The notes under the pieces were generated by a model, which was not told the DNA's origin, did not search any database, and was given only the letters and a program-made list of their open reading frames with translations. A stretch of 64,000 nt of DNA from Wolbachia endosymbiont of Diaphorina citri (GTDB lineage Bacteria; Pseudomonadota; Alphaproteobacteria; Rickettsiales; Anaplasmataceae), in contig NZ_CP051265.2 of the NCBI RefSeq assembly GCF_013096535.2, positions 1,426,001 to 1,490,000 of the forward strand, written 5' to 3'. Of this stretch, positions 56,846-64,000 are shown piece by piece. Each line of letters begins with the position of its first letter. Positions within the stretch are counted from its first letter, which is position 1. The translations under genes and the position numbers were made by a program.

Positions 56846-57358
56846 TTAAAACTTAATATTAGATAATTCTTGTAATGAGTTTGTAATCTCTTCAGTTAGC
56901 GCCATATGAATCTTTTCAGTGTCACTCAGTGATGCAAGTAGTGCTGAAACTCTATTTGGAATATTAAGCAAATTATTACGGACAACTCTTGCTACGTTAA
57001 ATGCATCGCGCTTTACTTCCTCTAATGCTACAAGTTCACCAATCTCAGCTTTTGCCTTTGCCTCCAATAATCTACCCCGCTCCATTTCATTTTTTATTCG
57101 CGTTTTTAGCAACATTGTAGAAAGGTTACTTGTATTTTCGTTTTCTGGATTTTTCCTCCTAAGTGGCTGACTTGGATCTCTTATTGCTGCCACCGCTTCA
57201 TTTGCTTGTTCTCTATTGATCAAACCATCCTCCAACTTAACTATTCCTTTTTTTACTAAATAACAGACATATTGCTTTGATACTCCTATCTCTCTTGCCC
57301 ATTCTGTTTGTGTAATTTTCACTTTTTTCCTACTGTTTTTCTTCTTGAATTTCTGCAA
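56846..57358 (-). CDS. Terminase small subunit-like (Nu1-type)
   Basis: 170 residues with an N-terminal winged HTH (TQTEWAREIGVSKQYVCYLVKKGIVKL), then a helical dimerisation tail (LLEAKAKAEIGELVALEEVKRDAFNVARVVRNNLLNIPNRVSALLA) shared with phage DNA-packaging Nu1 proteins. It recognises packaging sites for the large subunit. It overlaps the ParB-methyltransferase gene by 29 bp. Confidence 0.82.
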   Translation of the reverse strand: MQKFKKKNSRKKVKITQTEWAREIGVSKQYVCYLVKKGIVKLEDGLINREQANEAVAAIRDPSQPLRRKNPENENTSNLSTMLLKTRIKNEMERGRLLEAKAKAEIGELVALEEVKRDAFNVARVVRNNLLNIPNRVSALLASLSDTEKIHMALTEEITNSLQELSNIKF

Positions 57359-58550
57359 AAGTTTTACCAGTACCAGAAAGAATTGCCTCCCTACCTGTGT
57401 ATATTTGCCAACGTTTTATGGTTACATCTACAAATTTTGAATCTAGCTCTATTGTTCTACAGATTCTTCCTGTTCTCTCACATGCAATCAGCGTACTTCC
57501 AGAACCGCTAAATGGATCAAGTACAACATCTCCTGGTCTACTACTATTAACTATTGCTCTCTCCATTAGCTCTACTGGCTTCATTGTTGGATGTAGTGTA
57601 TTGTGCGTTGGCTTATCATAAAACCATAGATCACTTTGATTTCTACCGCCATACCACTCACGTTTATTGCCGCTTTTCCACCCATAGAGCATTGATTCGT
57701 ATTGTCTTTGATAATCAGATCTTCCTAGTGTAAAATGATTCTTTGCCCAAATGATAAATGTTGACCATTTCCCTCCCGCTTCCTCAAATGCTTTTTGCAA
57801 CGTTGAAAACTCTGATGATGATATGCAAATGTAAATTGCACCTTTCGTATATGCTAAAATATGGGAACAGATATCGTAGAGAAAAAGTTCGTACTTTTCA
57901 CCTTGATTATCGTTTAATATTTTTTTCTCTTCTCTCTCCTGACTGCTACCGTAATCAACGTTATATGGAGGATCACATACGGTAATATCTGCCATTTTAT
58001 TATCTAATACCGCTTTATATGATTCAACTAAAGAGCTATCACCACAATAGATTCGATGATCACCTAAAATCCATAGATCAGCTGGTTTTGTTATTTCTAC
58101 CTTTTTGTCATCAACAACTAAGTCAGAAAGGTCTTCTTTTTCACCATCAAAATCATCGAGAAACCGTTGAACTTTTTCCAATTCAAATCCAGTCATTTTA
58201 AGATCAAATTGTAAATCTTCTAATTCTTGAATTTCCACCTTCAAAAGATCATCATCCCACTTTGCCCAATTAGCTGATTGATTGGCAAGTAACCGAAAAG
58301 CTTTAGTTTGTGGTTCATTTAAATTATCACTTAAAACCACAGGAATACTTTCTATACCAAGTTTTCTTGCTGCTTTAAGTCTTAAATGACCATCAACCAC
58401 AGTGCCATCGCTTTTTGCAACTATTGGTATACGAAAGCCAAATTCCCTGATTGAAGCACACATTCTATTTACTACGTCATCATTTTTACGTGGATTACGC
58501 TCATATTCGACCAGATTTTGAGTAGGATAGTAGTGGATTGCTAAATTCAT
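57330..58550 (-). CDS. ParB-domain plus DNA adenine-type methyltransferase
   Basis: 406 residues. An N-terminal ParB/Srx-like domain (residues 10-90; VDGHLRLKAARKLGIESIPVV) is fused to a beta-class methyltransferase, with DPPYNVDYG (193-201) before the SAM site DPFSGSGST (345-353). It probably methylates phage or host DNA. It starts the packaging cluster and is of the type found in WO-B as a phage methylase. The target site is unknown. Confidence 0.88.
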   Translation of the reverse strand: MNLAIHYYPTQNLVEYERNPRKNDDVVNRMCASIREFGFRIPIVAKSDGTVVDGHLRLKAARKLGIESIPVVLSDNLNEPQTKAFRLLANQSANWAKWDDDLLKVEIQELEDLQFDLKMTGFELEKVQRFLDDFDGEKEDLSDLVVDDKKVEITKPADLWILGDHRIYCGDSSLVESYKAVLDNKMADITVCDPPYNVDYGSSQEREEKKILNDNQGEKYELFLYDICSHILAYTKGAIYICISSSEFSTLQKAFEEAGGKWSTFIIWAKNHFTLGRSDYQRQYESMLYGWKSGNKREWYGGRNQSDLWFYDKPTHNTLHPTMKPVELMERAIVNSSRPGDVVLDPFSGSGSTLIACERTGRICRTIELDSKFVDVTIKRWQIYTGREAILSGTGKTFAEIQEEKQ

Positions 58551-58659
58551 ATAATTGCTATACTAATTAAAAAGTTAATATTTAAAATATGTCTGACGCT
58601 AAAGAAGGCCTGGGGTCAGCATCACCAAACCCGCCAGTATGGACGAAAGGACCCACTTT

Positions 58660-59127
58660 TTATGGATTTTTCATCTTATTAATATCTTTACTAAAATCCA
58701 TAACATAGAACATCAAAGCTAAAGCATCTGCTTGATTATCATCTTGAGGTGAAAAACTTTTTTCACGTATCGCTTCAATAACTTCACTTTTACTTGCATT
58801 GCCTTTACCTGCTATGAAGCGTTTGATAGTTTTAACATTAACACCTTTGTATGGCACATGATGTTCTTCACACCAAGCAGACAGCACTGCAAGAAACCCA
58901 CCGTAGCAATGGGCTGCATCAGTTCCTAGATGTCTTCTCACTTCTTCAAAATACACTGCAGTGAACTCATGTTTCAAAGAATTAAGCCAATTACGAAAGT
59001 TTAAGAAGCACATTCCGCCTCCACTGAAACGACTACCATGAAAGCTTTTGCTTCCACTTTCAATTACTCCATCTGTAAGAATTGCCCAGCCCGTTTGTTT
59101 GCCGAGGTCCAGTGTTAGGATTGACAT
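58660..59127 (-). CDS. RuvC-like Holliday-junction nuclease
   Basis: 155 residues with RuvC-fold motifs: LTLDLGKQTGWAIL (first Asp), VYFEEVRRHLGTDAAHCYGG (Glu), and DDNQADALALMFY (last Asp pair). Likely a phage resolvase that clears branched DNA before packaging. The 109-bp gap to the methyltransferase holds no clear terminator. Confidence 0.82.
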   Translation of the reverse strand: MSILTLDLGKQTGWAILTDGVIESGSKSFHGSRFSGGGMCFLNFRNWLNSLKHEFTAVYFEEVRRHLGTDAAHCYGGFLAVLSAWCEEHHVPYKGVNVKTIKRFIAGKGNASKSEVIEAIREKSFSPQDDNQADALALMFYVMDFSKDINKMKNP

Positions 59128-59385
59128 TTATTTGAAACTTTTGTGTTTGAAGCGCGTAGAGGTAAACTCACCTCATTGAAACAATGCCCTTCTATAATAT
59201 ATATACCGGATTTCTCACTACTTTTTCCGGGATTTTCTGAAAAAAAGTTAAAATAATTTTTAATCACAAAAAATGAAGAGACTGTAGAAAAAAAGGTTTT
59301 CATATTGCCTTTTCTGTTGTTTTTTTGGCATTTTGTAGTGATTTATGTTAGATTACTTGAGTTTATTTAGGCTAAAATATATATA
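59128..59385. promoter_or_regulatory. Divergent intergenic region (RuvC-like / SNF2)
   Basis: A 258-bp AT-rich gap between genes running apart must hold both promoters. A tataatatatata stretch near 59197 is present; no clear -35/-10 pair or operator could be defined. Confidence 0.4.
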
Positions 59386-62300
59386 ATGTCTATTTACGGG
59401 AGAACATGGTGGGGTAAGAAATGGCTTCAATCTTTCAGTGAAGTTGATTACGATAACCGCCTTTCACGTGGTAGAACTTATGCTAATACTGGTCGAGCTT
59501 TTGGTATTCAAATCAACGGCAATACAATTACAGCCAAAGTTAGTGGTTCAAGACCTCATCCATATAAAGTTAAAATAACACTCAATGAATTAAATTCATC
59601 AGCTATCCGTTGTATTATTGAAAATTCTCCCTCTATATTACCTAAATTAATAAATAAACAATTACCAACACTTTTGTTTGATAAACTTAACGACTCAGGT
59701 ATTAAATTATTTCCTTCGAATTGGGAAGAAATGAACGCAAGTTGCAATTGTCCTGATTGGGCTATGCCTTGTAAACATATTGCTGCTGTAATTTATCTTA
59801 TTGCTGCAGAAATTGATAAAAACCCTTTCGTAATTTTCAATATTCATAATTGTGACTTGTTGTCGCTGATTGATGATTTTGGAAATGGAAAATTAGAAAA
59901 CATTCAAAGTATTCTAAAAATTAATGATCTATTTAAATCGTCTTCTAAAGTTAAAGTATATGACCAAGTAAACTTAAATGATATTGATCTATCGACTATT
60001 CCTAACCTTGCTAGCTGTATCGAAAATATCTTGACGAATAATCCACTCTTTTTTGAAAAAAATTTTCACAGTATTCTGCAAACAGCTTACAAGCATTGGC
60101 AAAAATATCCTACGGGGAAATCAGATTATTCTTTCTACTCTTCCAAGAAAAAGCTATCGGAAGAAGAATTGTTTACTACCAAATGGGGAAGTATTGAACA
60201 CTGGCAAACATTTCAATTATTTATCGATGACCAATACCAACTTATTCAAGTAAGCAATGGTATAGCTAATTCATTTGTGCTCAGCGAAAGTGTTTCGAGG
60301 AATATAGCACAATTTTTAAACGATATTCCTATTTCATTACTGCACAAGCTTAATCCTGAACTTCGTTTCATGCATATAATTTCACAGTTTGCACGTATGC
60401 TCATGGAAAAATCAGCGCTAGTACCACAAATACTACAAAATAAAAGAGAAGAATTTATAATTAGGTGGATCCCTGCGTTATTTAATGAATCAGTCAAAGA
60501 AATTCATAGAAAAATATCATCTATGTGTCCACCTCTACTAATTCAATATCAGAAAACTTCTATAGATCCTGAAGAACAGGTTAATATTGCAGTTTCTTTA
60601 ATCCTTTTGGGATACATGGCAAATAATTTTCCTGCAGCACTTGATAAATATAGAGAAAAGAATACCTTTCCTTCATCAATGGACAAGTATAGAGACAAGC
60701 ACATCTTTGCATTATTTTTTACTGGATCAGCATACAAGTTTAGTGAGTTTAGCAACAGAGAAATACCTCAATCAATTAATCTCTGGTTATCACGACTTTA
60801 TTTAACAGATAAACCATACAAACTTTACTTAATGGTAAAAGATTATTATGAAAGATTTGAGCTTGATATACAGGTATCTTTAGATGATGGAAAATCGATA
60901 ATAAAGCTGAAAAAAGCATTGTCTAACTGCAGCACAAAACTGAGCATTTTATCTGATATGGGAATGCTGTCCGAATACATACCTGAGCTAGAAAGATCGA
61001 TTGACGACAGCAGTAGATTACTGTTTAGCTTAGATGATTTTGCACCATTGTTTTTAAATATCTTGCCGGTGTTAAAAGCAATTGGCGTTATAGTTATCTT
61101 ACCAAAATCACTGGAAAAAATCCTAAAGCCAAAGTTGAGTCTTAATTTATCTGCTAAAGGCAAAATTGAAGAAGATCGGAAAAGTTTCTTAACGCTTGAG
61201 AAATTATTGAAGTTTGATTGGAAAATAGCGATAGGTGATAAAGAGATAAGCATTACAGAATTTAAAAAGCTACTGAAAGATTCTCGTGGACTTATAAAGA
61301 TTATAGACCAATATGTGCTTTTGGATGATAAGGAGGTAGAAGCTCTACTGAAAAAATTTGATAAGTTACCTGAACACTTGAGTCAAGCAGAGCTGATGCA
61401 AGCTGCTTTAGGAGGTGAACTAGATGGAGCAAAGGTAGGACTTGATCAGCAGATTAAAAGCCTATTTGAAAAGCTTAACACTTATGTACCTGTTGATGTA
61501 CCAAGTAACCTAACAGCACAGTTACGTCCATATCAAAAACGTGGATTTAGTTGGCTTGTGCAGAACATAGAGACGGGATTTGGTAGTATAATTGCTGATG
61601 ACATGGGTCTTGGCAAAACACTACAAGTTATTGCAGCCATTTTATACTGTAAGAATGCAGGATTTTTAGATGAAGATAAAGTCTTGATAGTAGCACCAAC
61701 AAGCATATTAAGCAATTGGCAACGAGAGATGGAACGTTTTGCACCAGAATTAAAGCTTTTTATCTATCATGGACAAAATCGAGAATTGGCAAATGATTAT
61801 GATGTAGCTCTCACATCCTATGGTCTTGCGCGTCGTGATAAAAAAGAGCTTAACAGAGTAGGATGGTTTTTGCTCGTGATTGATGAAGCCCAAAATATAA
61901 AGAATCCCCACAGTGAACAGAGTAAAGCTATAAAAGCTATTGCAGCAAAAAATAAAATAGCAATGAGTGGTACACCTGTTGAAAATAGGCTACTAGAGTA
62001 TTGGAGTATTTTTGATTTTACTAATAAATATTACCTTGGTACTCCTAAGGAATTTAAAACTCATTTTGCAACACCAATTGAAAAAGCGAGAGACAAAGTT
62101 TGTCTAGAAAGGTTCATGAAAGTTACTCATCCCTTTATGCTACGTAGGGTAAAAAGTGATAAAAGCATTATAGAGGATCTACCAGATAAAATTGAAAATA
62201 ATCGTTATTGTTCTCTAACTCCAGAGCAAACAGCACTTTATCAAGAAGTAGTTAACACAACTATGAAAAAGATAGAAAGGAGTGAAGGAATTGAACGTAA

Positions 62301-62922
62301 GGGTCTAATTCTTAAGCTTATCAATGCTTTAAAGCAAGTTTGTAACCATCCATCGCATTTTGGCAAGAAAAAGCGTGCAAGTATTGAACAGTCAGGAAAG
62401 ATGCAGATGCTAGAAGAGATATTGATAGGAATTAGTGAGCTTGCAGAAAAATCATTGATATTTACTCAATACACTGAAATGGGTGAGATTATAGCTAGGC
62501 TACTTGAAGAAAAGTTTGAATCAAAAGTGCCATTTTTGCATGGAAGTTTATCCCGTAAAGCACGAGACAAAATGGTTAATGATTTTGAAAACTCATTTCG
62601 ATCAAATATTCTCATAGTATCTTTAAAAGCTGGTGGAACAGGGCTTAATTTAACAGCAGCAAACCATGTAATACATTACGATTTATGGTGGAATCCAGCA
62701 GTGGAAGCACAAGCAACAGATAGAGCGTACCGTATTGGACAAGAACGTAATGTTATGGTGTACAGGCTACTTTCAACAGGTACTTTTGAAGAGCGTATTG
62801 ATGAGATGATTCAAAGCAAGAAAGAGTTAGCAAACTTAACTATAAGTAGCGGTGAAAGTTGGATTACAGAATTTAGCAATAATCAATTGAAAGATTTGAT
62901 CAATATAAGAAATGCTGTATAA
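59386..62922 (+). CDS. SNF2-family helicase with SWIM zinc finger
   Basis: 1,178 residues. A SWIM zinc finger at about 119-131 (CNCPDWAMPCKH) is followed by a long middle region and a Swi2/Snf2 ATPase: motif I DDMGLGKTLQ (~737-746), motif II DEAQNIKN (~832), motif V/VI GGTGLNLTAANHVI and QATDRAYRIGQ (~1108). This double-stranded DNA translocase may remodel or strip proteins from DNA. It runs opposite to the adjacent methyltransferase and nuclease. No ribosome site precedes the ATG. The frame is intact. Confidence 0.92.
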   Translation: MSIYGRTWWGKKWLQSFSEVDYDNRLSRGRTYANTGRAFGIQINGNTITAKVSGSRPHPYKVKITLNELNSSAIRCIIENSPSILPKLINKQLPTLLFDKLNDSGIKLFPSNWEEMNASCNCPDWAMPCKHIAAVIYLIAAEIDKNPFVIFNIHNCDLLSLIDDFGNGKLENIQSILKINDLFKSSSKVKVYDQVNLNDIDLSTIPNLASCIENILTNNPLFFEKNFHSILQTAYKHWQKYPTGKSDYSFYSSKKKLSEEELFTTKWGSIEHWQTFQLFIDDQYQLIQVSNGIANSFVLSESVSRNIAQFLNDIPISLLHKLNPELRFMHIISQFARMLMEKSALVPQILQNKREEFIIRWIPALFNESVKEIHRKISSMCPPLLIQYQKTSIDPEEQVNIAVSLILLGYMANNFPAALDKYREKNTFPSSMDKYRDKHIFALFFTGSAYKFSEFSNREIPQSINLWLSRLYLTDKPYKLYLMVKDYYERFELDIQVSLDDGKSIIKLKKALSNCSTKLSILSDMGMLSEYIPELERSIDDSSRLLFSLDDFAPLFLNILPVLKAIGVIVILPKSLEKILKPKLSLNLSAKGKIEEDRKSFLTLEKLLKFDWKIAIGDKEISITEFKKLLKDSRGLIKIIDQYVLLDDKEVEALLKKFDKLPEHLSQAELMQAALGGELDGAKVGLDQQIKSLFEKLNTYVPVDVPSNLTAQLRPYQKRGFSWLVQNIETGFGSIIADDMGLGKTLQVIAAILYCKNAGFLDEDKVLIVAPTSILSNWQREMERFAPELKLFIYHGQNRELANDYDVALTSYGLARRDKKELNRVGWFLLVIDEAQNIKNPHSEQSKAIKAIAAKNKIAMSGTPVENRLLEYWSIFDFTNKYYLGTPKEFKTHFATPIEKARDKVCLERFMKVTHPFMLRRVKSDKSIIEDLPDKIENNRYCSLTPEQTALYQEVVNTTMKKIERSEGIERKGLILKLINALKQVCNHPSHFGKKKRASIEQSGKMQMLEEILIGISELAEKSLIFTQYTEMGEIIARLLEEKFESKVPFLHGSLSRKARDKMVNDFENSFRSNILIVSLKAGGTGLNLTAANHVIHYDLWWNPAVEAQATDRAYRIGQERNVMVYRLLSTGTFEERIDEMIQSKKELANLTISSGESWITEFSNNQLKDLINIRNAV

Positions 62923-64000
62923 AAAACAAGTTCAGCTATCCACTTCTTATCTTAAAAATGTAAAAAAACAACATTTGGCCTGCTAACACATATCTTATCG
63001 CATTCGGACTATTATAAGAAAGGCTATACAGAGTATGAATCTGATTTTGATGAATTAATTAAAGCAGGTGAGAAAATAACTACAACAAAGACCAGCTTGT
63101 AGTTGAGTTATCTGTGTTTGACATCTTGTCTACCACCTTTTGTTTTAATTTCAAGGGGGGTGACCCACCCTTTAGAAAGCCCTATCTGCCAATAAATAGT
63201 GAAAACATAAATCTTTGTCTCCATTGTACGCGATGAAATTGGAGACGTAAATAAATAAATTTAGATCTTTATCTCCATTTTAAGCAGTTTACGAGCTCCA
63301 TAGCTTATGTTTATGGCAAAACTTTTTTTCTTTAACTTCACCTACAATTTATTTATAGAGATTATCTAAAATAACCAGCTTTTATTGCACCGATTTAAAA
63401 GATCGTCCACTTTTTTTGAAAAAATATTTTACAATAAATAAAAAACATGATAGAATAAAATGAGGTTTTTTGTAGTAAGTAAAAGTTTAAGGTAAAAGAT
63501 AATTTACAAATGCCTCATAATCGAGTTTTGAGCTACCTTACATGAGTAACTTAGGTTCTGGTTGTACAATTGTACCCTGAAGTCGTAGAATCTTTTTAAA
63601 ACGCTATTATCAGCTATCTTGTCTTTTGTAAGCATTTATCTTTTTTAGGTTATCCAAAATGCAATAGTAGATTTTTCATATTTTTGTCTCTGTGTTGTAT
63701 TTTTATTTAGGGCGATCTGATTCATTAAGTTTTTTGAAAATGGAAAAGTAACATCTTATAGGTATTAAATGGATAAAAATGCAGAATTTCAATGGTTTAA
63801 GTGTATTATATTTCTATTTCTTTATTTTGAAATTTTGCTGGAAAACTCAGAACGGCTTTTTACTCCTTAAAACCTTACTTTGAAGAATAGGCCACAGTAG
63901 TAGATTAGGCATTTACCATAAAAATGTTACCTTTAGCTATTTTTAAAGGCTATTAAAGTTTAGTGATACCTTTAATTATCTTACAATAACTCGGTTTATG
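62923..64000. other. AT-rich region with one short coding-like remnant
   Basis: About 1.08 kb without a convincing gene. A frame at 62956-63103 on the plus strand reads HSDYYKKGYTEYESDFDELI and looks protein-like, but has no start codon or known family. A short G/C hairpin-like stretch lies near 63160. Nothing recognisable from 63300 on. Confidence 0.4.

Larger units (their letters stand above)
45811..59127 (-). mobile_element. WO-type prophage head/packaging/baseplate module
   Basis: A collinear leftward block from the RuvC-like gene to truncated baseplate J, with many short overlaps, as in a single late operon. The order methylase, terminase, ankyrin, connector, lysozyme, portal, protease, capsid, baseplate matches Wolbachia phage WO organisation. 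Two frameshifted genes and an IS-cut last gene suggest it cannot make particles by itself. Confidence 0.85.

Noticed and set aside
58588..58709. Small plus-strand ORF (about 39 codons) between methylase and RuvC-like gene
   Set aside because: It overlaps the RuvC-like gene antisense, has no ribosome site and no recognisable features.
57330..62922. A DISARM-type defence system
   Set aside because: Only a methylase and an SNF2 protein are present; no DUF1998, PLD or DrmA-type helicase gene, and the layout is that of a WO prophage.
1..64000. tRNA, rRNA or tmRNA genes
   Set aside because: None recognised on either strand by eye; a covariance-model scan would be needed to exclude one completely.

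Overview
The window looks like the genome of a Wolbachia strain (Alphaproteobacteria, Rickettsiales). It is AT-rich, full of insertion sequences, and carries WO-type prophage genes, ankyrin-repeat genes and short Wolbachia-style palindromic repeats. It also holds a small core of conserved genes (secF, dnaA, nusA-infB-rbfA, ubiA, exoD-like). The assignment rests on recognised protein families and gene content; no database search was possible.

Layout. (1) 1-8441: prophage debris cut up by an IS6-family element: a dnaB-type helicase broken into two pieces on opposite strands, a RelBE-like toxin-antitoxin pair, a truncated tail-fibre-like gene, an Rpn/PD-(D/E)XK nuclease and three orphan genes. 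(2) 8486-13606: an orphan gene, secF, dnaA, a truncated glutamine-synthetase-like gene and IS6 copy 4. (3) 13759-22065: an RND efflux pump, then the nusA-infB-rbfA translation operon followed by ubiA. (4) 22085-30476: an IS481-type element, a large repeat-built coiled-coil protein, and two inverted IS6 copies enclosing a gene fragment cut at both ends, then a second Rpn gene. (5) 30460-39203: a 700-residue ankyrin protein, a coiled-coil/ankyrin protein, an IS110 element with a structured-looking leader, an orphan gene and a frameshifted J-domain membrane protein. (6) 39430-45810: IS5 debris, an ExoD-like membrane protein, an orphan gene cut by IS481, and two identical IS256 elements in tandem inside a second, broken IS481. 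(7) 45811-59127: a WO-type head, connector, lysozyme and baseplate module transcribed leftwards, in order: RuvC-like nuclease, ParB-methyltransferase, small terminase, ankyrin protein, large terminase, gpW, GH25 lysozyme, portal, S49 protease, decoration protein, capsid, head-tail joining proteins, baseplate V, PAAR, W and J. (8) 59386-62922: a SWIM-SNF2 helicase, then about 1 kb with no convincing gene.

How it fits together. Region 7 is a phage particle-assembly cassette, but it appears defective: terL and its ankyrin neighbour are each split by a frameshift, baseplate J is cut by an IS, and no sheath, tube or tape-measure gene follows. The dominant process in the left half is IS-driven rearrangement. 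Five complete, near-identical IS6 copies have no matching target duplications, and one inverted pair neatly explains the split dnaB. IS ends also supply start codons, stop codons and short tails to the genes they cut. The least explained signals are a roughly 230 bp region shared upstream of two leftward candidate effector genes, a 29 bp inverted repeat around an AT palindrome, an intrinsic terminator with no gene before it, and the IS110 leader as a possible bridge RNA.
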